Shown here piece by piece: positions 34,986 through 44,258 of a DNA stretch of 64,000 nt. Below the pieces are notes generated by a model. That model saw only the letters and a program-made list of their open reading frames with translations. It was not told the origin of the DNA and ran no database searches. Within the stretch, counting starts at the first letter, position 1; every line of letters starts with the position of its first letter. The translations under genes and the position numbers were made by a program. The stretch comes from Chitinophagales bacterium (lineage in GTDB: Bacteria; Bacteroidota; Bacteroidia; Chitinophagales; LD1), in contig JAHCHW010000002.1 of NCBI GenBank assembly GCA_026129525.1, positions 248,001-312,000 on the forward strand. Direction: 5' to 3'.

Positions 34986-36181
34986 GCAGAATTGCAATTA
35001 CCGGCATAGGAATTATTACGCCTTTAGGCGATACCCTCACTTTAAACCGACAAGCCTTGCAAGAGGGCAGAAGCGGTCTTTCTTCCTTAGAAATTTTTCC
35101 TACAAAATACGCTTCGCTGCTTCCGTTTGGCGAAATAAAAATTACAGATAAAGAACTAAAGACACGGTTAGATGTAACTGAACCGGGCGTTACCCGAACT
35201 ACGCTGCTTGCTTTACACGCATTTAAGCAGGCAGTTGAAAATTGTGGACTGTCTGCTTCCGAAATTCAATTATCAGAAACAGCATTTATCAATGGAACAA
35301 CAGTTGGCGGCATGTGCCTATCTGACGCGCTATACCAGGATGCCAATTTCCGCGAAACAGGCTCAGAATACCTCAATTCTTACGATTTAAGTTCCGTTAC
35401 GCTTTACATTCAGCAGCGATACGGCATAACAGGTATTTGCAACACATTTAATACAGCTTGCTCATCATCAGCTAATGCCATTATGTATGGTGCGCGTTTA
35501 ATTCAAAACGGTTTTGTAAAGCGTGCTATTGTTGGCGGTGCTGATAGTCTGGCAAAGTTTACCATCAACGGCTTCAACTCGCTAGGCATTCTCTCATCGG
35601 CACCTTGCCGCCCGTTCGATAACGCCCGCAGTGGTTTAAACTTAGGCGAAGGCGCAGCATTTTTAGTGCTGGAAAAAGAAGATAATGTAATTGATAAACC
35701 TGTTTATGCTTATGTAAGCGGATGGGCAAACAGTAACGATGCCTTTCATCCTTCCTCACTTTCCGATGATGGGGAAGGTCCCTACCTTGCCATGCAACAG
35801 GCGTTGCAGGTGGCAAGGATTTCTCCCAAAGAAATCAGTTTTATCAATACACACGGAACCGCTACCGAAAACAACGATGAGAAAGAAAGTATTGCCATGC
35901 AGCGCGTATTTGGCAATGTCCCCGCTTTTGCTTCTACTAAATCGAACATTGGGCACACATTGGGTGCTGCGGGTGCGGTGGAGGCAGTTTTTTGTTTGCT
36001 GAATTTAATACACGATGAAGTTTATGCGAGTTTGAATTTTGATACACCGATTGAAGCAACCGGACTGGTTCCTGTAACGGAATATAAGCACATGCGCGTT
36101 GAGCATGTTATGAGTAATTCGTTCGGCTTTGGCGGCAATTGCAGTTCACTCATTTTTTCAAAAGGTCAAAAAGCGCAGTAG
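34982..36181 (+). CDS. Beta-ketoacyl-ACP synthase (FabF-like)
   Basis: This 399-residue condensing enzyme has a complete Cys-His-His triad: Cys160 in NTACSSSANA, His291 in NTHGTATENND and His325 in KSNIGHTLGAAGAVEA. It is of the FabF/KAS II type and joins an acyl unit to malonyl-ACP. It overlaps the ACP gene by 4 bp and precedes its Cys-less relative by 3 bp. This is the arrangement of ketosynthase alpha plus chain-length-factor pairs in aryl-polyene, flexirubin and type II polyketide loci. Confidence 0.92.
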   Translation: MSRIAITGIGIITPLGDTLTLNRQALQEGRSGLSSLEIFPTKYASLLPFGEIKITDKELKTRLDVTEPGVTRTTLLALHAFKQAVENCGLSASEIQLSETAFINGTTVGGMCLSDALYQDANFRETGSEYLNSYDLSSVTLYIQQRYGITGICNTFNTACSSSANAIMYGARLIQNGFVKRAIVGGADSLAKFTINGFNSLGILSSAPCRPFDNARSGLNLGEGAAFLVLEKEDNVIDKPVYAYVSGWANSNDAFHPSSLSDDGEGPYLAMQQALQVARISPKEISFINTHGTATENNDEKESIAMQRVFGNVPAFASTKSNIGHTLGAAGAVEAVFCLLNLIHDEVYASLNFDTPIEATGLVPVTEYKHMRVEHVMSNSFGFGGNCSSLIFSKGQKAQ

Positions 36182-36184
36182 CAG

Positions 36185-37210
36185 ATGTTTTACATTCACC
36201 AAAGCAGTTGTATTTCGCACCAACCAACATTTACCGGTGTTGACCTGCAAAATTTGCAGCCATCCGTAAACAATCAACTGCCGGCTATTGAACCTAAATA
36301 CATCAATATTCCGCTCGGTCAGTTGCGGAGAATGGGGCGTGCGCTGCGAATGGGTGTGGGCACAGGAATCACATTGTTGGAAAAGCACAAGGCAGATGGA
36401 ATTTTAATTGCTACCTCCAATGGCGGCATTGAAGACAGTATTACTTTTCTAAACCAGATTGTAGATTACAATGAAGGCAGATTAACGCCTACTCATTTTG
36501 TACAGAGCACCTTTAACGCCATAGCCGGTTTGCTGGGGATGATAACACATAACACAGGCTACAACGCTACGCATGTTCATCGTGGCTTAGCTTTTGAAAA
36601 TGTTGCGCTTGATGTCACAATGTTGTTACGCGAAAACCCGGGGCATATTTATTTGATAGGAGGAGTGGATGAAATTTCCGTTCGCAATTACCGTATGGAA
36701 GCAATGGCGGGGTGGTATAAAAAGGAACCCATCTCCAATACCGAATTGTATGCCTCAGAAACCGAAGGTGCCTTGCCCGGTGAAGGTGCTGCTATGTTTT
36801 TAGTGAGCAATAATGCCGAAAGTGCAACCGCAAAATTGGCTGATTTAAAATTGTTGCACACTGCTGATGAAAACTTAGTAGCCAATCAGTTTGCCGAGTT
36901 TGTTCGCGATAGGGAAATTGATCTACTCCTATCGGGCGAAAGCGGTGACAGCCGTTTTAAAAGATATTACACCCGTTGCGAACAAGCTGTAAGCGAAAAT
37001 ACTGCCATCGCCCGCTATAAGCATTTTACGGGCGAGTTTCAAACGGCATCTGCCTTAGCGTTGTGGTTTAGTTGTTGGTTGCTGCAAAATCAAACCTTGC
37101 CTGAACATTGCATTAAGCGAAGCGGTAGCAAAACTGCGTTTAATCGAATTGCACTCTATAACAACTATCAGGGAGTGCAGCATAGCTTTATGTTGGTGGA
37201 AAGCGTTTAA
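36185..37210 (+). CDS. Ketosynthase-like chain-length-factor-type protein without catalytic Cys
   Basis: This 341-residue protein has the thiolase fold of ketosynthases: GILIATSNGGIEDSITFLNQ (20 residues) and IAGLLGMITHNTGYNATHVH followed by RGLAFENVALDV. Where active-site Cys is expected there is the stretch NATHVHRG, and the GTxTxxND and GHxxGAAG histidine motifs are also absent. It is therefore likely a non-catalytic partner of the adjacent FabF-like enzyme, setting chain length or holding the complex together. The stop shares TTAA with the stop of the convergent dehydratase gene. Confidence 0.8.
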   Translation: MFYIHQSSCISHQPTFTGVDLQNLQPSVNNQLPAIEPKYINIPLGQLRRMGRALRMGVGTGITLLEKHKADGILIATSNGGIEDSITFLNQIVDYNEGRLTPTHFVQSTFNAIAGLLGMITHNTGYNATHVHRGLAFENVALDVTMLLRENPGHIYLIGGVDEISVRNYRMEAMAGWYKKEPISNTELYASETEGALPGEGAAMFLVSNNAESATAKLADLKLLHTADENLVANQFAEFVRDREIDLLLSGESGDSRFKRYYTRCEQAVSENTAIARYKHFTGEFQTASALALWFSCWLLQNQTLPEHCIKRSGSKTAFNRIALYNNYQGVQHSFMLVESV

Positions 37211-37659
37211 CTATTTACTACCTCTCCCTGCCCAAAAAATATCTTCAATGTACAAGATGCAATTTCTTCCTCGCCTATAAATGTTTTTCCCGAAACAATA
37301 TGCACCACATCGTACACGGTGGCTTCCAACGTTATTTCGGTGCGGAGTAACTCTCCGGCTTTAGGTAAGCGATGGCAAACAAAGTTTTTTATCTCACCAA
37401 TAAATGCCACTCTGTTCTTTTTGCCATTCACAAAATCATGATATCCCGACTTGCAGCCCGCGCTTTGGGCAATGTGCTCCAATACCCCTGCCGGAGACAG
37501 TGTTCCGTTAAAACATAGGGTTTGCTTTTCGTTAAACACAAACGTTGTAAATGCCTTTTGGGTGCTAACCGCTTCTAAGGAGGTAATGAAGGTGAACGGA
37601 GGAGCTTGCGGAATAAACTTCAGTAAATCAGTACCGTTAATGGGAAAGGATGCAAACAA
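37207..37659 (-). CDS. Hot-dog fold 3-hydroxyacyl-ACP dehydratase-like protein (ApeP/FabZ type)
   Basis: This 150-residue hot-dog protein contains LLKFIPQAPPFTFITSLEAV near the N-terminus and LSPAGVLEHIAQSAGCKSGY (20 residues), the central hot-dog helix with a Glu. IPQxPPF replaces the FabZ LPHRxPF segment, with Gln for the catalytic His, as in the ApeP-like branch. It would dehydrate or bind acyl-ACP intermediates in polyene-type lipid synthesis. It is on the opposite strand to the two ketosynthase genes but directly abuts them. Confidence 0.78.
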   Translation of the reverse strand: MFASFPINGTDLLKFIPQAPPFTFITSLEAVSTQKAFTTFVFNEKQTLCFNGTLSPAGVLEHIAQSAGCKSGYHDFVNGKKNRVAFIGEIKNFVCHRLPKAGELLRTEITLEATVYDVVHIVSGKTFIGEEEIASCTLKIFFGQGEVVNS

Positions 37660-37703
37660 GAGAAATTGGTTTGTTTTACTTGTTGGGTTTCAAATGTACA
37701 GTA

Positions 37704-39362
37704 TTACTGCTTGTCTATTTTTCGTTCAACTATAGCTAGCACTTTGCGTTCCATTTCTTTGGCTTTATCTATCATCTCTTTTGCTTTTTTCACTTTACGC
37801 GAAGTGTATTTTTTATCGGAGTAAGAAGCGGCATTTATTTTAACGTTCAAATACGCTCCATATACCGCTGCACGCGCACACAAAGCGCCAACACCTGCAT
37901 CGGAAACGGAATTAGGATTTCCTGTTTCAGCCATTGCTTTAATTACTTCGAACGATTGCAGCCCCAACTCCATTACACGGTAAGGAACTTCAATGGCATA
38001 CTTTGTAGCGGATTGAATAGCAGCGGTTCGCATTGCTTTTTCGGCATGGGTGGTTTTAGGTAACGCAATAGCATCCATTATTTTATTGAAGGCACGGGTG
38101 TCTTCGTCCACTAACTTTAGTAACTCGTCTTTTGTCTTCTGTCCTCTCTCCGCCCACTCGCTGAATTCTTTCCAACGCTCATCCCAACCTTTTTTGTGCG
38201 AAGAAAGATTCGCTACCATTGTTGCAAGCGAAACTCCCAACGCACCTGCATAAGCAGCTATGGAGCCGCCACCCGGGGCAGGACTTTCACTCGCAGTTTC
38301 GTTGGCAAACTGCTTTAAGTTCATATTGATTAGCGGTGAGGAAACCTCATCTTCCAACAGGTATTCAATAATTCGTTTGCGTGGTTCAAAGGGAGTAAGT
38401 TCATCTAAGCCCATACTTTTTACCGCGATGCGAATAAGTTCTTCTTCGCTTACACCTATGCTGCGCTGTTGCTTGGCAAGAAAATACTTACCTGCATCAG
38501 TCATAGCTTTCAGCGGAATCAACCCGACCAACTCGCTGCCCGTTACCCGCATACCGCGGTTGTGTGCGCTCTTTACACATTCATCAAAAGCTATATGAAC
38601 AGGAGTAATGTTGATGTTGGTGAGATTCATGCTCACCTGCGCTACACCGTATTCGGGAATAAACCAACCAATACCTTTTACCGATTTACAAGTGCCGGGT
38701 TGTGCTACTTCTTCCCCATTTTCATTCTTCACTTTGCGACCTTGCTCGCGCACATCAAAGGCAACGGAATTGGCTCTGCGGGTTGAAGTGGTATTCAAAT
38801 TCACATTGTAAGCCACCAAAAAATCGCGCGCACCAATAACGGTAGCCCCACGTTTGGCATCAAAAACTGCCGGCCCGAAATCGGGCTTCCATTCTTTCAG
38901 TTTTATTTTTTGAAAGAAGCCTTCATATTCCCCGGCACGGATAACCGAAAGGTTTTTACGTGCGGCATCCCGTTGTGCATACTCGTATAAATACACCGGC
39001 AGTTTTTGTTCTTCGCCTACGCGCTTGGCTAACAGTTGAGCATACTTGACGGTTTCTTCCATGCTTATGTTGGCAATGGGGATAAGCGGACACACATCGG
39101 TAGCGCCCATGCGCGGGTGCTCGCCCTGATGTTTGCTCATATCTATCAGTTCGCCCGATACTTTAATAGCGCGAAAAGCCGCTTCTACTACCTGCATAGG
39201 TTCGCCTACAAAAGTTACTACGGTGCGGTTGGTGCCTTTGCCGGGGTCAACATTCAATAACTTTATTCCTTCTACCGACTCAATGGCATCGGTAATCTGC
39301 TTAATCACTTGCATGTTGCGCCCTTCGCTAAAGTTGGGAACACATTCTATCAGTTGTTTCAT
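37704..39362 (-). CDS. ftcD: Bifunctional glutamate formimidoyltransferase/formimidoyl-THF cyclodeaminase
   Basis: FtcD takes the formimino group from formiminoglutamate (histidine breakdown) onto tetrahydrofolate and releases ammonia. Residues 1-300 are the transferase (ECVPNFSEGRN, KHQGEHPRMGATDVCPLIPI and VRALFDVREQG-like segments). Residues 340-552 are the cyclodeaminase (SPAPGGGSIAAYAGALGVSL, TGNPNSVSDAGVGALCA). The 552-residue length equals that of the two-domain enzyme. No hutH, hutU or hutI is in the window, so the rest of the pathway must be elsewhere or be absent. Confidence 0.94.
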   Translation of the reverse strand: MKQLIECVPNFSEGRNMQVIKQITDAIESVEGIKLLNVDPGKGTNRTVVTFVGEPMQVVEAAFRAIKVSGELIDMSKHQGEHPRMGATDVCPLIPIANISMEETVKYAQLLAKRVGEEQKLPVYLYEYAQRDAARKNLSVIRAGEYEGFFQKIKLKEWKPDFGPAVFDAKRGATVIGARDFLVAYNVNLNTTSTRRANSVAFDVREQGRKVKNENGEEVAQPGTCKSVKGIGWFIPEYGVAQVSMNLTNINITPVHIAFDECVKSAHNRGMRVTGSELVGLIPLKAMTDAGKYFLAKQQRSIGVSEEELIRIAVKSMGLDELTPFEPRKRIIEYLLEDEVSSPLINMNLKQFANETASESPAPGGGSIAAYAGALGVSLATMVANLSSHKKGWDERWKEFSEWAERGQKTKDELLKLVDEDTRAFNKIMDAIALPKTTHAEKAMRTAAIQSATKYAIEVPYRVMELGLQSFEVIKAMAETGNPNSVSDAGVGALCARAAVYGAYLNVKINAASYSDKKYTSRKVKKAKEMIDKAKEMERKVLAIVERKIDKQ

Positions 39363-39404
39363 AAACTGTTGTTGTAAAGGCGAATATATGGATTGACTAC
39401 CAAG

Positions 39405-40400
39405 CTACTTAGGTGCTACATCCTCTTTAGGCAACTCAGGTTGTTTTTTGGGCTTGCCAAACAGCGGAACCGGAATAGGAGGATTATCATTTTCGTTAAT
39501 AGCAAATGTAAACACCCGCTCTACCCAGTTCCATCGGTTGTTTGCCCATTTAAAACCTTCGTAAGTTCCATCGGGCACATAGGTAAAGGTGGCTCCTTTG
39601 GCTTTGTCGGTAGGCGGGGCCACATGGTCAAACACAATCATCTCCAATTGTGCATCATAGTTAAGCACTGTTGAGGCTGTGTACTTATACTCAATAAAGA
39701 AACGGGTGAGCGTGTCTTTGCGCGCATAGCGGAACGAATCTTCTTCTACATTAAAGTAGAAAAGAGGAGCGCCAAACTTTGGTTTCCCTGCGTCATCAAA
39801 AGTGAGAATGTCCACTACTTTTCTGCGTGTTAAAAGGTCGGCAGCCTCGTAGCCAAAAAGTGTGTACACAGGCTTTTTATCAATGTGTTTTAGAATAATG
39901 TTGTAGTAAAGGCAGCCATACCAACTGTTGTGCGTAGTTACGCGTTGCGAATGGTAGGTCATGGTATCACCGGCATCAAACAACGGGAAAATTTTGAGTT
40001 TGGAACTTTTCATTTGAATAACTCCATAGTACCGAAAATTTCCTTTAGGCAGAACAAGCTGCCATGTGAAAATTCGGAACGAACTGTCGGGCGGATATAT
40101 TTTTGCGATGGTCTCCAGCGAATCGAACGGGTAGTAAAAAGAGTTTTCGGTTTTGAGGGCTTCCACAAATTTGGGAATAAAAGTATAGCAGGCTTTTTGC
40201 CGGAGGTCTAACAGCGTATCGTAGGTAATGGTGTTCGATAGCAGGTGGAGTGAATCTTCCATTTTGCGTAGCGCGGCTAAATCGCTCTTCTTGATAGTTC
40301 TGTCATCGTGTACCACTGCCGGAGCAATGGGCTTGTTCATTTTTTGCCCCTGAACAAACTGTGCCAATAACACACAAGCAACGGCTATTACTTTCTTCAT
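39405..40400 (-). CDS. Secreted protein of unknown function
   Basis: This 331-residue protein has a signal peptide (MKKVIAVACVLLAQFVQGQ). The chosen ATG has an A/G-rich AAAGAAAGG before it, and the longer frame adds residues without signal features. The mature part is beta-rich with many aromatic residues (WYGCLYYNIILKH, YTLFGYEAADLLTRRKVVDI), and the end is Pro/Lys-rich. It looks like a periplasmic protein conserved in Bacteroidota. I recognise no characterised domain. It stands between ftcD and the TamL gene, all on the same strand. Confidence 0.75.
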   Translation of the reverse strand: MKKVIAVACVLLAQFVQGQKMNKPIAPAVVHDDRTIKKSDLAALRKMEDSLHLLSNTITYDTLLDLRQKACYTFIPKFVEALKTENSFYYPFDSLETIAKIYPPDSSFRIFTWQLVLPKGNFRYYGVIQMKSSKLKIFPLFDAGDTMTYHSQRVTTHNSWYGCLYYNIILKHIDKKPVYTLFGYEAADLLTRRKVVDILTFDDAGKPKFGAPLFYFNVEEDSFRYARKDTLTRFFIEYKYTASTVLNYDAQLEMIVFDHVAPPTDKAKGATFTYVPDGTYEGFKWANNRWNWVERVFTFAINENDNPPIPVPLFGKPKKQPELPKEDVAPK

Positions 40401-40505
40401 CCTTTCTTTAACGGCTTGTTGCCTTTGTTTATTTCCGAATGTAGAAACAAATGTATAAGGCAGGTTCACACTTCATATCTTTTAAGAAATTCAGTTGTTG
40501 CAAAT

Positions 40506-42869
40506 CTAAAACGGATAACCAATGGCTAACTGAAACTGCCCTTTGCGAAATTGAGCGTTTTCGAACAACCAGCGGTCGCCATCGCTCTTGCGCGGGTCGC
40601 GCAGAGGGAAACCGTAATCAAGACGGATAACAAAGAAATTGAAGTCGAGCCGCAAACCGGCACCAACATCTAAGGCAAATTCTTTCCAAAAGCGGTTAAA
40701 TGCAAAGTTGCCATTGGTACGCGCATCTTTTCGCAGTGTCCACACATTTCCGGCATCCATAAACAAAGCGCCCTTCAGCCATTTATAAATATCAAAACGG
40801 AACTCGGCATTCAACTCTAACTTTATGTCACCTGTTTGGTTAAAGAAACCAATATTCTTTTTCTCACCTGTTTCAGGATTGTAAGCGGTGGAGTCAACAT
40901 AGCCACCGGGACCCACTTCGCGAATTAAAAAACCGCGCAAACTATTTGGCCCGCCAACAAAAAACTGTTTTATAAATGGTAGCGCGTAACTGTTTCCGTA
41001 CGGAACACCAATGCCAGCAAAAGTGCGTATGGCAAACATACCGTGATTGCGGATGCGGAAATAATTGCGCCAGTCCGCTTCGGCACGAAAATACTGTGAG
41101 AAAGGTTTGTTGAACATCAGGTAAAGCGAATCGTTCTTGTTTTTCAGGTTAGCGAGTTTGTAGCCGGCATAAATTATGTTACCAGCCGTTTCGAGACTGC
41201 CACGGAAATACATAAAAATGCGGTCTTTACTGCTGCGTTGGTTATCGTAAACAAATGTGTAATTGGGTCCTATTATCACCTGCTCTTCAAAACTGCTTTT
41301 TAGAATAGGGTTGCTGTTTAAGCGCTTGATAAATTCATCTCCGCGCTTTGGCAACAGATAAAACGAAACCGTAAGCGGGTTAAACAAGTGTCGTTTGGTT
41401 ATACGCTCATTCCATTCATAACCAAACGAAGAACTAAAATTATGCAGTTGGTACAGAAACGTAACATTAGCGGATGTATCGAAATCGAAACGGTTTTCAA
41501 AATTGTAGCTGACGTTGAGCCTTGTTTTCGGATTGGTGTTTCGTGAAAAAACTTTTGCGCGAAACGGAACCAGAAAACGATTAAGGTAATACGTGATAGA
41601 GGTGCTCGCGGTTGAGGTAATAACCTGTACATTTTGTTTACGGCTGAATCGTAACTGTACCCCTGCCGAAGCATCTACCAGCAGTTGGTCAGCACGTTGC
41701 GAAAGATTACGGTTTTTGTAAGAAATAGAGCCGGCTACTCCAAAGAGGCCTTCGTTGGTTACGTTGGCTTCAACGGTTCCAGAAATAGATTGCTTTTTAG
41801 CCGGTGTGAGCGACACAATACAATCCAAATAACCCTCGCGCCCTTTTGAACGCATAAAGTCGAGCGTTATAAATTTGAAAGTACCTAACTGATTAAGGCG
41901 GTTTAATGTGCGTATTTCGTTGTTGCGGCTGTATAATCCGCCACGTTTCATAAACATGGCATCGCTTACAATGTTTTTCCGCAATACGCGTTTATGCGAT
42001 ATAATCATGTATTCCAAACTGTCGCCAGTATAAACTGTGTCGCGCTGAAGGGTATCGTTCAGAATATCGGTGGCATAATCGGTGGTAATGTAAAAATTAT
42101 TCATGCGGTATTGCTTGTGCTCGGCAGTATCGGAAGGTTGCAAAACCGAAACTTTAATGTTTACTGTTTTGGTTTCCGAAATCGTATCAAGGTCGAACAT
42201 TACATACTCGCGGCTGAAATAAAAGAAACCGGCATTGCGGAGCACACTTTCAATCCGTTCGCGCTCGGCTTTTAAAGCAGCAATATCGAAGCGGTCGCCC
42301 GGTTTTAAGGCGGTGTTAATGCGAAAATTGTAGGCAATAGAATCGCTTTTAAACTTACCGCGCTGGTAGGTTATTTCGCCAACCTTCCATTTGGGCCCGT
42401 TGGTAATGGTGTAAACTACTTTCGTTTTCTTTTTGTTGGTAGAAGTTGTGTAGTTGACATCAGCATAAAAGAAACCGAAGTTGAACATGTAGTTTTCCAG
42501 CAAGCGATCTGATTTATCAGCTTGTAAACTATCGAACACCACCGGCTCTTCACCTACTTTATCAATAATCCACTGCTTAAAGCGCGTTAACTTTTTTCCT
42601 TTAGTAGCGGAATAATACAACCACATACGCGCAGGAAAAACACCCAAAAACCTTCGGTTGGGTTTTTGCGCCACTATGTTGGCAAAATCGGTTCGAATTT
42701 TATCGCGCTCGGCAACAGTCAGTTCTTTCTTGTTTATTACAAACTTGTTTTTAACCAACAGGCTTTGCCCTTCGGGAAGGTTTTTGGCTACCCTGCAACC
42801 TGAAATGAAAAAGACGGCAAAAAGCAAAAAGAGTAACCCGGCATTGGTGGCTTTTAAATTCTTGGGCAT
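40506..42869 (-). CDS. BamA/TamA-family outer-membrane assembly protein with lipobox (TamL type)
   Basis: This 787-residue outer-membrane protein starts with a lipoprotein signal (LLFAVFFISGC). POTRA-like repeats follow (about 35-400, including LPEGQSLLVKNKFVI at the start). A C-terminal 16-strand barrel contains the BamA signature region (FFVGGPNSLRGFLIREVGPG, 20 residues). It ends FRKGQFQLAIGYPF, with a terminal Phe. In Bacteroidota, TamA-like proteins with a lipid anchor are called TamL and work with TamB. The gene is divergent from the SpoU methyltransferase gene, separated by only 41 bp. Confidence 0.9.
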   Translation of the reverse strand: MPKNLKATNAGLLFLLFAVFFISGCRVAKNLPEGQSLLVKNKFVINKKELTVAERDKIRTDFANIVAQKPNRRFLGVFPARMWLYYSATKGKKLTRFKQWIIDKVGEEPVVFDSLQADKSDRLLENYMFNFGFFYADVNYTTSTNKKKTKVVYTITNGPKWKVGEITYQRGKFKSDSIAYNFRINTALKPGDRFDIAALKAERERIESVLRNAGFFYFSREYVMFDLDTISETKTVNIKVSVLQPSDTAEHKQYRMNNFYITTDYATDILNDTLQRDTVYTGDSLEYMIISHKRVLRKNIVSDAMFMKRGGLYSRNNEIRTLNRLNQLGTFKFITLDFMRSKGREGYLDCIVSLTPAKKQSISGTVEANVTNEGLFGVAGSISYKNRNLSQRADQLLVDASAGVQLRFSRKQNVQVITSTASTSITYYLNRFLVPFRAKVFSRNTNPKTRLNVSYNFENRFDFDTSANVTFLYQLHNFSSSFGYEWNERITKRHLFNPLTVSFYLLPKRGDEFIKRLNSNPILKSSFEEQVIIGPNYTFVYDNQRSSKDRIFMYFRGSLETAGNIIYAGYKLANLKNKNDSLYLMFNKPFSQYFRAEADWRNYFRIRNHGMFAIRTFAGIGVPYGNSYALPFIKQFFVGGPNSLRGFLIREVGPGGYVDSTAYNPETGEKKNIGFFNQTGDIKLELNAEFRFDIYKWLKGALFMDAGNVWTLRKDARTNGNFAFNRFWKEFALDVGAGLRLDFNFFVIRLDYGFPLRDPRKSDGDRWLFENAQFRKGQFQLAIGYPF

Positions 42870-42910
42870 TCAGAAAATCAATTTATTGCCATCTTTAGCC
42901 CGCACGGTTT

Positions 42911-43654
42911 ATGCTTTCGAAACAACAAATAAGTTATCTGCGGTCGCTTCATCAAAAGAAATTCCGCCAAATGTATGGCAAATTTTTGGTTGAAGGCGAT
43001 AAGCCCGTGCGGGAGTTGTTAGCTTCACCATTCAAAACCGATGCCGTTTTTTCGGTTAGCGGGTGGCAATTGCCGGTGGAAAAGCATACTTGGCAACATG
43101 TTAAGGTTACGGAAGAAGAATTACGCAAAATTTCAACCCTCGAAAATCCCAAAGAAGTAGTAGCCGTTGCAGAAATACCTGTGAGAAATTTAACGGGGAC
43201 TGCCGAAACAATAACCGGCTTAACACTTTGCCTCGATAACCTTAACGACCCCGGCAATGCCGGAACCATTATTCGTATTGCCGATTGGTTTGGTATTAAG
43301 CAGGTATTTCTTTCAAATAATTCGGTTGATGTGTATAACCCGAAAGTGGTAGGTGCGGCAAAGGGTTCGTTGTTCAGAGTTAATTGTATTTATACCAATT
43401 TACAGGAGTTGTTTACATGTTTTCCCAATGCACCTGTGTTAGGCGCATTTATGAACGGTGACAACATTTACAAAACTGGTTTGCCGCAAACTGCTTTTTT
43501 GATAATAGGTAACGAAGCTAACGGCATAAGTGAGGAGTTGCTTCCTCATATAACACAACGCATTGCTATTCCCTCGTATGGTTCAGCCGAATCGCTCAAT
43601 GCAGGCGTGGCTACGGGGATTATAGTAAGTGAATGGAAACGAAGGGAAGTGTAG
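42911..43654 (+). CDS. SpoU/TrmH family RNA 2'-O-methyltransferase
   Basis: This 247-residue methyltransferase has a short N-terminal substrate-binding domain (about 1-95, FLVEGDKPVRELL) and the SPOUT knot. The three signature motifs are LNDPGNAGTIIRIADWFG, FLIIGNEANGISEEL and IPSYGSAESLNAGVATGI. It methylates ribose 2'-OH in rRNA or tRNA with SAM; the exact nucleotide is not deducible. It shares a 41-bp divergent region with the TamL gene. Confidence 0.92.
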   Translation: MLSKQQISYLRSLHQKKFRQMYGKFLVEGDKPVRELLASPFKTDAVFSVSGWQLPVEKHTWQHVKVTEEELRKISTLENPKEVVAVAEIPVRNLTGTAETITGLTLCLDNLNDPGNAGTIIRIADWFGIKQVFLSNNSVDVYNPKVVGAAKGSLFRVNCIYTNLQELFTCFPNAPVLGAFMNGDNIYKTGLPQTAFLIIGNEANGISEELLPHITQRIAIPSYGSAESLNAGVATGIIVSEWKRREV

Positions 43655-43713
43655 AATGCTCTTCTTCTCAAAACTCCAAAATTATCTTCAAATAACCCAT
43701 CTTTGAACAGCGT

Positions 43714-44115
43714 ATGAAAACGTTGGTTTCTATTGCATTTATGGTTTTGTTGGGTGTGGGTGCCTCAGCACAGTCAACACTTACATTTTGTGTTGAAGTT
43801 GGCAAGGGAGACAGTTGCATTCGCCCCACCACCGAGTTTGATATTGATGATGATGGGGGAACCATCAGTATGTTGGTAAAACCCGAAGATTCCGTGCAGA
43901 CAACTATACTACGCTACAAAATCTATTACATAGACAATTATGGCAACGAACAGTGGAGCAACACTATTGAACAAATTACAAACCCAAGCTGGACGTTTGC
44001 CTGGCAGGATGTAGTGTTTTACGACCCCGGCACCTACAAAATAAAAGTTTACCGCACTCTGCCCGATGGTGAAAAATTTTTGATTAGCGGTTTGGTGAAG
44101 TTATTTTGCCGATAG
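43714..44115 (+). CDS. Small secreted beta-rich protein of unknown function
   Basis: This 133-residue protein has a signal peptide (MKTLVSIAFMVLLGVGASAQ) and a beta-rich mature part of about 113 residues. Features are FCVEVGKGDSCI, DIDDDGGTISMLVKPED, and GTYKIKVYRTLPDGEKFLISG near the end. The fold could be a small immunoglobulin-like domain. Two Cys pairs are unlikely, since only three Cys remain after cleavage. It is a stand-alone gene. I recognise no family. Confidence 0.7.
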   Translation: MKTLVSIAFMVLLGVGASAQSTLTFCVEVGKGDSCIRPTTEFDIDDDGGTISMLVKPEDSVQTTILRYKIYYIDNYGNEQWSNTIEQITNPSWTFAWQDVVFYDPGTYKIKVYRTLPDGEKFLISGLVKLFCR

Positions 44116-44258
44116 GTAAAAAAAGTAGTTGGACTGCAAGTAACCGTACCTTTATTGCATGAATTGCTCTTGTTTATTAATTATCCAAACAACAGCGCGA
44201 TACATCCTTTGGGTTTTCAAATTGTATTTAATTCGCGGTTTTTAAATTACAACCATTT

